Below, piece by piece: positions 38,568 to 47,052 of a stretch of 64,000 nt of DNA (position 1 is its first letter; each line of letters opens with the position of its first letter). Both the position numbers and the translations under genes were made by a program. The notes under the pieces are model-generated. The model saw nothing but the letters and a program-made list of their open reading frames with translations, searched no databases and was not told where the DNA came from. Source of the DNA: Micromonospora sp. RHAY321 (GTDB lineage Bacteria; Actinomycetota; Actinomycetes; Mycobacteriales; Micromonosporaceae); NCBI RefSeq assembly GCF_023896955.1, contig NZ_JAMHIW010000004.1, positions 124,001-188,000 on the forward strand, read 5' to 3'.

Positions 38568-41041
38568 TGCGTCCCATGCGGTTGGACATGGCCGGTTTCA
38601 CGGTCTTCCGGGACGAGACCACCGTCGACTTCACCGACGCGGACTTCTTCGCGCTGATCGGCCCGACCGGCTCGGGTAAGTCCACTGTGCTGGACGCCAT
38701 CTGCTTCGCCCTCTACGGCATGGTGCCCCGCTGGGGTGGCCCCCGGGGTCTGGCCAACGCTCTGGCGCCGTCGGCGACCGAGGCCCGGGTGCGGCTGGTC
38801 TTCGAGTCCGGCGGCGCGCGGTACGTGGCGACCCGGGTGGTCCGCCGCGACGGCCGGGGCAACGTCAAGACCGCGAACGCCGGGTTGCAACTGATGCCGG
38901 CCGGGTTCGACGTGACCAAGCTGGACACCGGGTTGAGCCCCGACGACCTCGGCGAGGTGGTGGCCGGCACCCCCGCCGAGATGGAACAGGCGGTGCTGGA
39001 GGCGGTCGGGCTGCCGTACGAGCAGTTCACCAGCTGTGTGGTGCTGCCACAGGGGCAGTTCGCCGACTTCCTGCACGCCAAGCCGGCGACCCGGCAGCAG
39101 ATCCTGGTCAACCTGCTGGGCCTGGGCGTCTACGAGGACGTGCAGAAGCGGGCGACGGCGCGGGCCGCGCAGGCGGAGGCCCGACTGGACGCGGTGGACC
39201 AGCTGCTGGCCGGGCTCACCGGCGTGGACGACGAGGCGCTGGCCGAGGCCGACGCCCGGGTCGACCGGATGGCCGAGCTGGCCGCCGCGGTGACCGCGGC
39301 CGTGCCGGAGCTGGCGACGGCCCGGGTCACGGCGCGGCAGGCGGCGGAGGCGTTGACCGCCCTCGACGACGAGCTGACGGTGCTGACCGGGGTGCGTGCG
39401 CCGCGTGGGGTGGCCGAGGTGGCCCGTGCGGTGGCCGCGGCGCGGGCCGAGGCCGAGGCCGCCTCCGCCGGCGTCTCACTGGCCGAGGAGCGGGAGGAGA
39501 AGCTGCGCGGCGAGCTGGCCGGCGCCGGGGACGAGAGCGCGCTGCGACTGCTGCTGCGAGCGTACGACGATCGGGACCGGCTGACCGGCGAGGCCGAGAC
39601 GGTCCGCGCGACGGTGGGCGCGGCGAACGACGAGCACAGCGCGGCGGTTGCCGCGCTGGCCGCCGCCCGCGCCGACGCCGAACGGGCCGAGGCCGAGCTG
39701 GAGGCGGCCTTCCGGGCGCACGAGGAGGCGAAGGCCACCGACCTGGCGGTCAGCCTGCGGGTGCACCTGCACCCGGGCGCGCCCTGCCCGGTCTGCGAGC
39801 AGCCGGTGGCCGAGGTGCCGGCGGTGCCGGCCGACTCGGCGGTGGCGGCGGCCACGGCGGCCGGCAAGGCGGCACGGGCCGCCACCAAGGCCGCCCAGGC
39901 GACCGTGCAGCAGCGGGACGCGGCGGCACGGGACCTCGAACGGTTGCTGGTGCAGGCCCGTGCCCGGCAGGAGCAGGTGGACGCCCGGCTCGCCGACCTC
40001 GACGGGCAGCTCGCCGGCGCGGCGGAGCCGGCCGTGCTGCGCCGGGAGCTGGCCGAGCACGCCCGGTTGCGGCGCGCTCTGGAGGAGGCGGCGACCGCCG
40101 TCCGGGCTGGCCGGGACAACGCCCGCCAGGCCCGCGCCGGGGTGGACGCGGCCGAGGAGCGACTGCGCGCCGCCTGGCGGGGCTTCGACACCGCCCGCGA
40201 CGGGCTGGCACGGTTCGGCCCGCCCGCGACGGACCGGGACGACGTGGCCGCCGCGTGGACGGCGCTGACCGGCTGGGCGGGCGCCGAGGCGGAACGCCGC
40301 CGGGCCGACCGGGCCGCCCGGGCCTCCGTCGTCGCCGAGGCCGAGGCCGCTGCCGGTGCCGTGCAGCAGCGCATCGCCGGCATTTTCGCCGCCGCCGACG
40401 TGCCGGTCGGGGACGACCCGGTGCATGCGGCGACGGTGGCGGTGGAGCGGGCCGAGGCGGACCGGCGCCGCCTGCGGGAGCGCCGCGAGCAGGCCGGGAC
40501 GCTGCGCGAGCAGCGTGCCGTCCACGAGCGGGAGGCGCAGGTGGCCCGCGCGCTCGCCGGGCACCTGCGGGCCAACAACTTCGAGCGGTGGCTGCTGGCC
40601 GAGGCGTTGGACCTGCTGGTGGACGGCGCGTCGGGGATCCTGCGGGAGCTGTCCTCCGGGCAGTACGAGCTGGTGCACGACAAGGGCGAGTTCTTCGTCA
40701 TCGACCAGCACGACGCCGGGCTGCGCCGGGGCGTGCGCACCCTCTCCGGCGGCGAGACGTTCCAGGCGTCGCTGGCGTTGGCGCTGGCGCTCTCCGAGCA
40801 GCTGGCCGGGATGTCGACCACGGCGGCGAGCCTGGAGTCGATCGTCCTGGACGAGGGCTTCGGCACGCTGGACGCGGCCACCCTGGACACGGTGGCGGCC
40901 ACCCTGGAAAACCTGGCCGCCCGGGGTGACCGGATGGTCGGCGTCGTGACGCACGTGCCGGCGTTGGCCGAGCGGATCCCGGTCCGGTTCGAGGTGCGCA
41001 AGGACGCCCGCTCGGCGCGCGTGGAACGGACCGGCCGGTGA
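38567..41041 (+). CDS. sbcC: SbcC / Rad50-like SMC-family ATPase
   Basis: An 824-residue SMC-like ATPase. The Walker A GPTGSGKST is at 32-40 and the Q-loop is in VLPQGQFADFLHA. Long Ala/Arg/Glu-rich coiled coils flank a zinc hook CPVC (Cys407/Cys410). The signature LSGGETFQASLALALALSEQ and Walker B SIVLDEGFGTLD are near the C-terminus. It is shorter than E. coli SbcC (about 1050) through shorter coils. It works with SbcD and is coupled by overlap to the genes on both sides. Confidence 0.93.
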   Translation: MRPMRLDMAGFTVFRDETTVDFTDADFFALIGPTGSGKSTVLDAICFALYGMVPRWGGPRGLANALAPSATEARVRLVFESGGARYVATRVVRRDGRGNVKTANAGLQLMPAGFDVTKLDTGLSPDDLGEVVAGTPAEMEQAVLEAVGLPYEQFTSCVVLPQGQFADFLHAKPATRQQILVNLLGLGVYEDVQKRATARAAQAEARLDAVDQLLAGLTGVDDEALAEADARVDRMAELAAAVTAAVPELATARVTARQAAEALTALDDELTVLTGVRAPRGVAEVARAVAAARAEAEAASAGVSLAEEREEKLRGELAGAGDESALRLLLRAYDDRDRLTGEAETVRATVGAANDEHSAAVAALAAARADAERAEAELEAAFRAHEEAKATDLAVSLRVHLHPGAPCPVCEQPVAEVPAVPADSAVAAATAAGKAARAATKAAQATVQQRDAAARDLERLLVQARARQEQVDARLADLDGQLAGAAEPAVLRRELAEHARLRRALEEAATAVRAGRDNARQARAGVDAAEERLRAAWRGFDTARDGLARFGPPATDRDDVAAAWTALTGWAGAEAERRRADRAARASVVAEAEAAAGAVQQRIAGIFAAADVPVGDDPVHAATVAVERAEADRRRLRERREQAGTLREQRAVHEREAQVARALAGHLRANNFERWLLAEALDLLVDGASGILRELSSGQYELVHDKGEFFVIDQHDAGLRRGVRTLSGGETFQASLALALALSEQLAGMSTTAASLESIVLDEGFGTLDAATLDTVAATLENLAARGDRMVGVVTHVPALAERIPVRFEVRKDARSARVERTGR

Positions 41042-41997
41042 GCGACGCCGCGTTCTTCGTCGACTCGTGGGATCCGTCGTACGGGGCGTCGTTCGAGGCG
41101 TCCGCCGCCGGGCCGGCCGCGCCGAGCAGCGCGCAGGTCGACGCGGACGTGGAGCTGCCCGCGGTGGACTGGCGGGCGGTCGGGGTGCGGCCGGGGGTGC
41201 GGGCACCGGACGTGGTGCTGCTGGTCGACGGGGTACGCCGGATCGACGCGAGCATCTGGACGGCCGAGGCCGACGGCGTGTCGTTCCCCGGGCTGGCCGC
41301 GTCGTACGCGGCCGGGGTGGTGCGCTGCGACCTGGGCCGGGGTGCCGCGCAGTTGGCCGGCACCCGGGTCGGTCGGGGCCTGTTCACCGCGAGCCCGTCG
41401 GCGCAGGACGTGGTGGCGGGGGCCATCCGCTACCCGGTGCACCGGGTGGGCGGCACGGGTGAGCTGGCGAAGCTGCCGGCGGCCGTGCAGGGCCCGCTGA
41501 CCGCGTTGGAGGTGGCGGTCTCCGACGCGGCCCGGGTCGACGGTGACCTGCTGGTGGTGGACGGGCCGTTGCGCAGCCGGCGGCAGTTGCCGCGCACGCT
41601 CGGCTACATCAAGACCCAGCACAGCCAGTACCTGGACGCGCGGTTGACCGCGGTGGTGACCGGCCTGGCGTCCGGTGAGCGCTCGCCGGTGTTCCGGCTC
41701 GGCACGGCGTGGGGCGGCTGGTCGTGGTATCTGCGGCTGCCGGTGGCGGCCGGCGCGCCGTGGGCGGGCATCGTGCGGGTGGAGTGCTCCGCCGACCTGC
41801 CCGTCGAGGCGGCGATCGAGTTGGCCGACCTGTCGCTGGTCACGCTGCCGCGGTTCGCGTCCACCCCGTACAAGGATCCTCGTGCCCCGCAGAACCTGAT
41901 CCCGATCGCCGGCCTGGAGCGCCGCCTGCGGGCGCTGCTCGGCGACTCCCGGTTGCTGCACCGCGCGCTGACCGCCGCGGCCCGCGTGGCCCGCTGA
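41038..41997 (+). CDS. nurA: NurA-like nuclease
   Basis: A 319-residue protein with the layout of NurA. Motif I is VVLLVDGVRRID with Asp64, motif II is LLVVDGPLRSRR with Asp175 (family form DGPL), followed by GYIKTQHSQYL at 189-199, and a C-terminal LIPIAGLERRLRALLGD segment. In archaea NurA is a 5'-3' nuclease driven by HerA. The GTG start overlaps the sbcC stop (GTGA). Sequence similarity is at motif level only, so the assignment leans partly on the operon. Motif I has GVRR where archaeal proteins usually have GS, which should be tested. Confidence 0.75.
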   Translation: MSDAAFFVDSWDPSYGASFEASAAGPAAPSSAQVDADVELPAVDWRAVGVRPGVRAPDVVLLVDGVRRIDASIWTAEADGVSFPGLAASYAAGVVRCDLGRGAAQLAGTRVGRGLFTASPSAQDVVAGAIRYPVHRVGGTGELAKLPAAVQGPLTALEVAVSDAARVDGDLLVVDGPLRSRRQLPRTLGYIKTQHSQYLDARLTAVVTGLASGERSPVFRLGTAWGGWSWYLRLPVAAGAPWAGIVRVECSADLPVEAAIELADLSLVTLPRFASTPYKDPRAPQNLIPIAGLERRLRALLGDSRLLHRALTAAARVAR

Positions 41998-42009
41998 ACG
42001 CGGAGACTG

Positions 42010-42873
42010 GTGGCGATGGGACGCAAACGGGCGGGTGACCGGGTGGTCGAGCAGGTGGACACCGGGCAGGCCGAGCTGCTGCCGGACCCGGACCGGGCCG
42101 GCTCGTGGACGCTGCTGCTGGACGGTGCGCCGCAGTCACACGTCGACCTGACCGACCCGACCCACCTGGAGTTCGAGTACGTCCGGCGGCTGGCCGCCGC
42201 GCTGGACCTGATCGCGCCGGCCGGCGAGCCGCTGCGGGTGCTGCATCTCGGCGGTGGCGCGCTGACCCTGCCCCGGTACGTGTCGGCCACCCGGCCGGGC
42301 TCCACGCAGCGGGTGTCCGAGGTGGACGGCGCGTTGGTGGAGCTGGTCCGTCGGGCGCTGCCCTGGCCGGCCGATGCCCGGCTGCGGGTCCGGGTCGAGG
42401 ACGCCCGGGCCGTGCTGGCCGCCACCCGCGACGCCAGCTACGACGTGGTGGTCGCCGACGTCTTCGCCGGAGCGCGCACCCCGGCTCATCTCACGTCGGT
42501 GGAGTACGCCGCCGAGGTGGCCCGGGTTCTCCGTCCGGCGGGCTGGTATCTCGCGAACCTGGCCGACGGCCCGCCGCTGCGGCACGCGCGCGGGCAGGTG
42601 GCGACGGTCCGTTCGGTGCTGCCGGAGGCCTGCCTGGTGGGGGACGCGGCGGTGCTGCGGGGCCGGCGGTACGGCAATCTGGTGCTGGTCGCGGGGCGGA
42701 TCCCGCCTCCGGTGCCCGAGCTGACGCGGCGGGCGGCGGGCGACTGGTTTCCCGGTCGGGTGGTGGCCGGCGACGAGCTGGATCGTTTCGCCGGGGGCGC
42801 GCCGGTGGTGCGGGACGCCGACGCCACGGGCTCCGATCCGCCGCCGCCGGGCCTGTTCTCCGTCCGCCGCTGA
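42010..42873 (+). CDS. spermidine-synthase-like SAM-binding protein
   Basis: A 287-residue protein with the spermidine synthase fold: SHVDLTDPTHLEFEYVRR, the SAM/dcSAM-binding VLHLGGGALTLPRYVSATRP, an acidic SEVDGALVELVRRALP loop, DARLRVRVEDARAVL, and YDVVVADVFAGARTPAHLTS. It is the fused spermidine synthase/methyltransferase group of actinobacteria, which usually lack evidence of polyamine activity. GTG 42010 or ATG 42016 could start it. It begins 12 nt after the NurA-like gene and is probably co-transcribed. A functional link to DNA repair is not evident. Confidence 0.8.
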   Translation: MAMGRKRAGDRVVEQVDTGQAELLPDPDRAGSWTLLLDGAPQSHVDLTDPTHLEFEYVRRLAAALDLIAPAGEPLRVLHLGGGALTLPRYVSATRPGSTQRVSEVDGALVELVRRALPWPADARLRVRVEDARAVLAATRDASYDVVVADVFAGARTPAHLTSVEYAAEVARVLRPAGWYLANLADGPPLRHARGQVATVRSVLPEACLVGDAAVLRGRRYGNLVLVAGRIPPPVPELTRRAAGDWFPGRVVAGDELDRFAGGAPVVRDADATGSDPPPPGLFSVRR

Positions 42874-43131
42874 CCGGGCCGTCCGACGGTGCCGCGGAAC
42901 TTTTTTCGCGGTTTGTTGATCCGCTCGGGGTGCCGGTGCGTACCACCGGGCGGCCCGCCTCGTGGGCCGGCGTTGGTGACGGACACCCCGGAGGTCTGCA
43001 TGCATGCGGTGGCGGCCGGTTGGCACGGCGATGCGGTTCGCGCGGACTGGTTGTCCTCGCGGTCATCGTCGCGGCCGACGACGTCTGCCCGGGGGGTCGA
43101 CGCGAGAGCGACGTCTCGCCAGAATGATCCG
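42874..43131. other. intergenic region with T-tract
   Basis: 258 nt before the sigma-factor gene. A weak stem ending in CCGCGGAAC is followed by TTTTTT (42901-42906), rare in this GC-rich DNA, and could terminate the repair operon. GGAAC (42896-42900) also resembles an ECF -35 element but no matching -10 is evident. CAGAAT (43120-43125) lies 6 nt before the sigma GTG. Confidence 0.35.
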
Positions 43132-43692
43132 GTGACGCCGCGACCGGCGCCCGGGCGCCATCAGGCGACGTCAACCGAGGCGAGCCATTCCGACCAGTTG
43201 ATCCGGCTGCTCTACGCGGAGCACGCCGGCCCGTTGCTGATGTTCGTCATGCGGCTCACCGGGGGGGACCGGCAGCGCGCGGAGGACATCGTCCAGGAGA
43301 CGCTGCTGCGGGCCTGGCGCAACGCGCACCGCCTCGGCGTGCAGGGGCAGGGGTCGTTGCGGCCGTGGCTCGTCACGGTGGCCCGCCGCATCGCCATCGA
43401 CGAGCACCGCAGCCAGGAGGCCCGGCCGCCGGAGACGTACGACCGGGACCTGACCGCGTTCGCCGAGGCGGACAGCACCGACCGGGTGCTGCGCACCATG
43501 ACGGTGGCGGACGCGCTGCGTACCCTGAGTCAGTCGCACCGCGAGATCCTGATCTCGACGTACTTCCGGGGGCGGACGGTGCCGGAGGCCGCCGAGGAGT
43601 TGGGGCTTCCACTGGGCACCGCCAAGTCGCGGGTCTACTACGCGCTGCGCGCACTTCGCACGGCTCTGCAGGAGCGGGGGGTGACAGAATGA
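43132..43692 (+). CDS. ECF-type RNA polymerase sigma factor
   Basis: A 186-residue sigma-70 family factor with region 2 (LIRLLYAEHAGPLLMFVMRL, then RAEDIVQETLLRAWRNAHRL) and region 4 (ALRTLSQSHREILISTYFRGRTVPEAAEELGLPLGTAKSRVYYALRAL as two helices). No region 3 and no extension, so a classic ECF factor of the SigK/SigL-like kind. GTG 43132 was chosen on domain position and the -10-like box. Its stop overlaps the anti-sigma start (ATGA). Confidence 0.92.
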   Translation: MTPRPAPGRHQATSTEASHSDQLIRLLYAEHAGPLLMFVMRLTGGDRQRAEDIVQETLLRAWRNAHRLGVQGQGSLRPWLVTVARRIAIDEHRSQEARPPETYDRDLTAFAEADSTDRVLRTMTVADALRTLSQSHREILISTYFRGRTVPEAAEELGLPLGTAKSRVYYALRALRTALQERGVTE

Positions 43693-44471
43693 GCCGGCCA
43701 GACCATATGGACGTCGCCGCGTACGCGCTCGGCGTGCTCGACGAGCAGGACACCGAGCGGTTCGAGGAGCATCTCGCGACCTGCTGGGCGTGTGCGGCCG
43801 AGCTGGAGACGATGGTGCCGGTGGTCGGCCTCCTCTCCGGCATCGACGGCGAGACGATGATGGCGTTGGAGCAGACCGCCACCGATCCCGCGTTGCTGGA
43901 CCGGACGCTGGTCGCGGTGCGGGCCGACCGGCGGCGCACCCGGTTTCGCCAGCTGCTCGCCACGGCGGCGGCGGTGGTGGTGTTCGGCGGCCTGACCGGT
44001 TTCGGCTTCGTCAGCGTCACCGACAACGAGCCTCGGGGGGTGCTCGCCGAGCCGACGTCGAGCGCTCCGGTGATCGATCCGCCGACGGGTGGGCCGTCGG
44101 GCGCGCCGACCGGCCCGGGTGTCGGCGGCAACGAGGAGGAGGGCGACCAGGTCGACGCCACCGACCCGACCACGGGGGTGCAGACGACGATGTTCCTGGT
44201 CACCAGGGATTACGGCACCCGGATCAACTTCAACCTCCGGAAGCTGCCCGGCCCGCGGACCTGTCGGTTGGTGGTGGTGCGCAAGAACGCCTCCACCGAG
44301 GTGATCTCGACCTGGTCGGTGCCGCCGGGCGGTTACGGCACCAACAACCGGCCGCAGGGTCTCGAGCTGAGCGCTTCGACGTCGGCCCCGGTCGCCGACA
44401 TCAAGCAGCTCCAGGTGCAGTCGGTGGACGGCAACGGGGTGGCCAGCCCGCTGGTCACGGTGCCCATGTAA
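43689..44471 (+). CDS. zinc-binding anti-sigma factor, membrane-anchored
   Basis: A 260-residue protein. The cytoplasmic anti-sigma domain has the zinc motif H28xxxC32xxC35 (HLATCWAC). A single membrane helix follows at about 84-104, then a Pro/Gly/Ser linker and an extracytoplasmic domain ending TVPM that resembles the RskA C-terminal region. It would hold the co-encoded sigma factor inactive until proteolysis or redox change. ATGA coupling to the sigma gene supports the pair. Confidence 0.9.
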   Translation: MSRPDHMDVAAYALGVLDEQDTERFEEHLATCWACAAELETMVPVVGLLSGIDGETMMALEQTATDPALLDRTLVAVRADRRRTRFRQLLATAAAVVVFGGLTGFGFVSVTDNEPRGVLAEPTSSAPVIDPPTGGPSGAPTGPGVGGNEEEGDQVDATDPTTGVQTTMFLVTRDYGTRINFNLRKLPGPRTCRLVVVRKNASTEVISTWSVPPGGYGTNNRPQGLELSASTSAPVADIKQLQVQSVDGNGVASPLVTVPM

Positions 44472-44484
44472 GGCTGCTCACCGC

Positions 44485-44521
44485 ATCGGCGCCGGCCATT
44501 TCCACAATGGCCGGCGCCGAT
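44485..44521 (+). terminator. terminator of the sigma/anti-sigma operon
   Basis: Perfect 15-bp stem ATCGGCGCCGGCCAT (44485-44499) with its complement at 44507-44521 and a 7-nt loop, followed by CTGTTTCTG. Confidence 0.85.
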
Positions 44522-44622
44522 CTGTTTCTGCCCGGGAGGGGTCCCGTGCAGTGCCATACGGATGGGCTGCCGGATTGGTTCAATCAATTCGAGTGAAATT
44601 GACCACTGTTACTACTTCAACC

Positions 44623-44651
44623 TTGACAGCCTGCCCGCCGTACCTATGGGT
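44623..44651 (+). promoter_or_regulatory. putative promoter of the COG4315 lipoprotein gene
   Basis: TTGACA (44623-44628), 16-nt spacer, TATGGG(T) at 44645-44651, about 25 nt before the Shine-Dalgarno. The upstream 40 nt are unusually AT-rich for the window. It looks vegetative rather than ECF-dependent. Confidence 0.45.
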
Positions 44652-44676
44652 GAACTGCCAAGAATGAGGAGGGCAC

Positions 44677-45327
44677 GTGGCACAGATGAAGCGGACCGTC
44701 ATCGTCGCGAGCGCGATGGTCGCACTAACGGCCTGCGCTCCCGCGGGTTACGACGGGGCGAACTCGAGCGCGGCCGAGCCGGTCGCCGTCGCCGCGGCCG
44801 AGCCCACCGCGGCGGCTGAACCCGAGGCCTCGGCGTCCGCGGAGGCTCCGGTCGCCGACGCGCCGCCGCCCGCCGACGTGGACCTGACCGAGCAGTTGAT
44901 CGGCAAGAAGGTCGCCCGGATGGGCAGCGTGGTCACCGACCAGGACGGCTGGATCCTGTACCGCTTTGACAAGGACACCGCCGACCCGCCCGCGTCGAAC
45001 TGCGTCGACAAGTGCGCGCAGGTGTGGCCGCCGGCGCTGACCGACGGCAACCCGCAGCTCACCGGCGTCTCCGACGACAAGGTCGGCAGCGTGACCCGGC
45101 AGGACGGCACCCGGCAGATCACCGTCGGCGGCTGGCCGGTGTACCGGTACATCGGTGACAAGAAGCCCGGCCAGTGGAAGGGCCAGGCCGTCGGCGGCAC
45201 CTGGTTCGTCGTCCAGCCGGACGGCAAGAAGAACCTGAGCTGCCTGCCCACGTCGACGCCGAAGGCGGTCGCCCCGCCGGCCGACAGTGGGTCGAACGAC
45301 GCCGGCGGCTCCGGCTACTCGTACTGA
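44677..45327 (+). CDS. lipoprotein with COG4315 secreted repeats
   Basis: A 216-residue lipoprotein with a signal peptide and lipobox (MVALTAC). An Ala/Glu/Pro-rich spacer leads to two copies of the secreted repeat of unknown function (PF03640, COG4315): one around VTDQDGWILYRFDKDTADP with SNCVDKCAQVWPP, the second around ITVGGWPVYRYIGDKKPGQWKGQ. A Ser/Gly tail follows. GAGGAGGG ends 3 nt before the GTG. Similar genes often sit beside ECF sigma/anti-sigma pairs, so it may be part of the same redox or envelope response, though it has its own promoter. Confidence 0.85.
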   Translation: MAQMKRTVIVASAMVALTACAPAGYDGANSSAAEPVAVAAAEPTAAAEPEASASAEAPVADAPPPADVDLTEQLIGKKVARMGSVVTDQDGWILYRFDKDTADPPASNCVDKCAQVWPPALTDGNPQLTGVSDDKVGSVTRQDGTRQITVGGWPVYRYIGDKKPGQWKGQAVGGTWFVVQPDGKKNLSCLPTSTPKAVAPPADSGSNDAGGSGYSY

Positions 45328-45500
45328 GCACGCTCACCACGAGGACTCGATGGTCGGTCGTAGCCGGGGAGGGCGCGGCCGGCCATCGTCGTACGCGGGA
45401 CGTCGGCATACCGGTGGTGCCGGCGTCCCGCTCCGGCCTGCGCGCCGACGACGGGTACGGCGGGCTCGGCGAACACAGGGACACCTGGCAGAGTGACGGG

Positions 45501-46421
45501 GTGACCGAGACCGAGCCCGCCGCGACCCGGGTGCTGCACCCGCCGGTCGGCTACCGGCTGGCCGCGTCGGTCCGTGCCCTCACCTTCAGCCCGTACGACC
45601 CGTGCGCGCGCATCGCCGCCGGCACCTTCTGGTGGGCCACCCGCACTCCGGACGGGCCGGCCACGCTGGCCCTGCGACCGTCCGGCGGCGAGTTGCTCGC
45701 CGAGGGCTACGGGCCGGGTGCCGAGCACGTGGTGGCCCGTGCCGACGGGATCGCCGGGCTCCGCGACGACCTGACCGGTTTCGCCGAGCTGGCCGCGGCG
45801 CACCCGCTGGTCGCCCGGCTCGCCCGGGAGCACCGCGGGCTGCGCATGCCGGCCACCGGGCAGGTGTTCCCCCATCTGCTGCGCGCGGTCTTCGAGCAGA
45901 AGGTCACCGGCAAGGAGGCCTACCGGGCGTACGCGGCGACCGTGCGGCACTTCCGGGAGCAGGCGCCCGGCCCGCTGCAACCACTGCTGCTGCCGCCCGA
46001 CGCCGCCGCGGTCGCCGCCACCCCGTACTGGGTGTTCCACCCGTTCGGGGTCGAACAACGCCGGGCCGACACGCTGCGCCGCGTCGCCGCGCTCGCCGAC
46101 CGGCTGGAGCGTTGCGCCGACGCCGCCGAGGCCACCCGCCGGCTGACCGCCGTCGCGGGCATCGGCCCGTGGACCGCCGCCGAGGTGGTCCGGACCGCCT
46201 ACGGCGACCCGGACGCGGTCAGCGTCGGCGACTACCACATACCGAACACGGTGGCCTGGGCACTCGCTGGCGAACCGAGGGGCGACGACGCCCGAATGCT
46301 GGCCCTGCTGGAGCCGTTCCGGGGCCACCGCGGCCGGGTCTGCCTGTTGTTGGCGGCCGCCGGCATCCAGGCACCGAAGTACGGTCCCCGCGCCCCGATC
46401 CGCTCGTTCGCCCGGTTCTGA
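45501..46421 (+). CDS. AlkA-like DNA-3-methyladenine glycosylase
   Basis: A 306-residue HhH-GPD superfamily glycosylase. An N-terminal beta domain precedes the helical part. The helix-hairpin-helix LTAVAGIGPWTAAEVV is followed by the catalytic Asp244 in VSVGDYHIPN. There is no Fe-S cluster motif, which separates it from Nth/MutY. It would excise alkylated bases. CAGAGT lies 6 nt before the GTG start with no Shine-Dalgarno, so it is probably leaderless. The 170 nt upstream contain no other gene. Confidence 0.88.
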   Translation: MTETEPAATRVLHPPVGYRLAASVRALTFSPYDPCARIAAGTFWWATRTPDGPATLALRPSGGELLAEGYGPGAEHVVARADGIAGLRDDLTGFAELAAAHPLVARLAREHRGLRMPATGQVFPHLLRAVFEQKVTGKEAYRAYAATVRHFREQAPGPLQPLLLPPDAAAVAATPYWVFHPFGVEQRRADTLRRVAALADRLERCADAAEATRRLTAVAGIGPWTAAEVVRTAYGDPDAVSVGDYHIPNTVAWALAGEPRGDDARMLALLEPFRGHRGRVCLLLAAAGIQAPKYGPRAPIRSFARF

Positions 46422-46458
46422 GCGCCGGGAACGGTTCGGACCGCCGGGGACGCCACGG

Positions 46459-46962
46459 TCAGCGCCCGGCGCAGAGCCGCCGCAGGGTCCGGCCGAGCCA
46501 CCAGGCGTACGCGTGCTGCACGCCCCGGGCGGCCGGACCGGCGGCACGGGTGAACCAGCGGTCGGGGCGGCTGAACGCGCGCACCTCGAACCAGACCGCG
46601 CCGGCGCCGTCCCGGCCGACGACGAACGCCTCCTCGCCCCGCTCCGCGTGCCCGGGCAGGGTCCCGTAGCCGAAGCCGGCGAGCCCCGGCGACTCCTCGC
46701 TCCAGATCACCCGGCAGGGCCCCCAGATGCGGGCCGGCCCGAGGCCCAGCCCGGCGCTCACCAGCACGCCCTCGGTGGCCCGTGGCGCGTCGGTGCGCAT
46801 CCGGACGCCGGCGGCGCGGTGCAGCCGCCAGCTCAGCACCGCCTCGGCCGCCGTCTCGAAGCAGCCGGCCGGCAGCGGGTACCGGTGGCGCAGGTGGTGG
46901 TACCCGTCGGGCAGCGGTCCATGGCGGGTCCGTCCGACCTCCGGATACGTCAGCTCGGCCAC
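46459..46962 (-). CDS. DUF1990 family protein
   Basis: A 167-residue protein of the DUF1990 family: ELTYPEVGRTRHGPLPDGYHH at the start, RAAGVRMRTDAPRATEGVLV in the middle, FGYGTLPGHAERGEEAFVV and a terminal RYAWWLGRTLRRL-like helix (here HAYAWWLGRTLRRL). The function is unknown. GTG 46962 was chosen because GGAGGGGGAG lies just upstream; GTG 46977 is in frame. Convergent with the glycosylase. Confidence 0.8.
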   Translation of the reverse strand: MAELTYPEVGRTRHGPLPDGYHHLRHRYPLPAGCFETAAEAVLSWRLHRAAGVRMRTDAPRATEGVLVSAGLGLGPARIWGPCRVIWSEESPGLAGFGYGTLPGHAERGEEAFVVGRDGAGAVWFEVRAFSRPDRWFTRAAGPAARGVQHAYAWWLGRTLRRLCAGR

Positions 46963-47052
46963 CCGCTCCCCCTCCACTGGACACGGCCAGGGTACGGCCG
47001 GCACGGCCGGGCCGCCGGGCGAGGACGGCAGCGGCTGTGGTGTGCTGCCGGG

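Noticed and set aside
42896..42906. GGAAC followed by T6 taken as an autoregulated ECF promoter for the sigma gene.
   Set aside because: No fitting -10 element at the usual spacing, and the position over 220 nt upstream of the start fits a terminator of the preceding operon at least as well.
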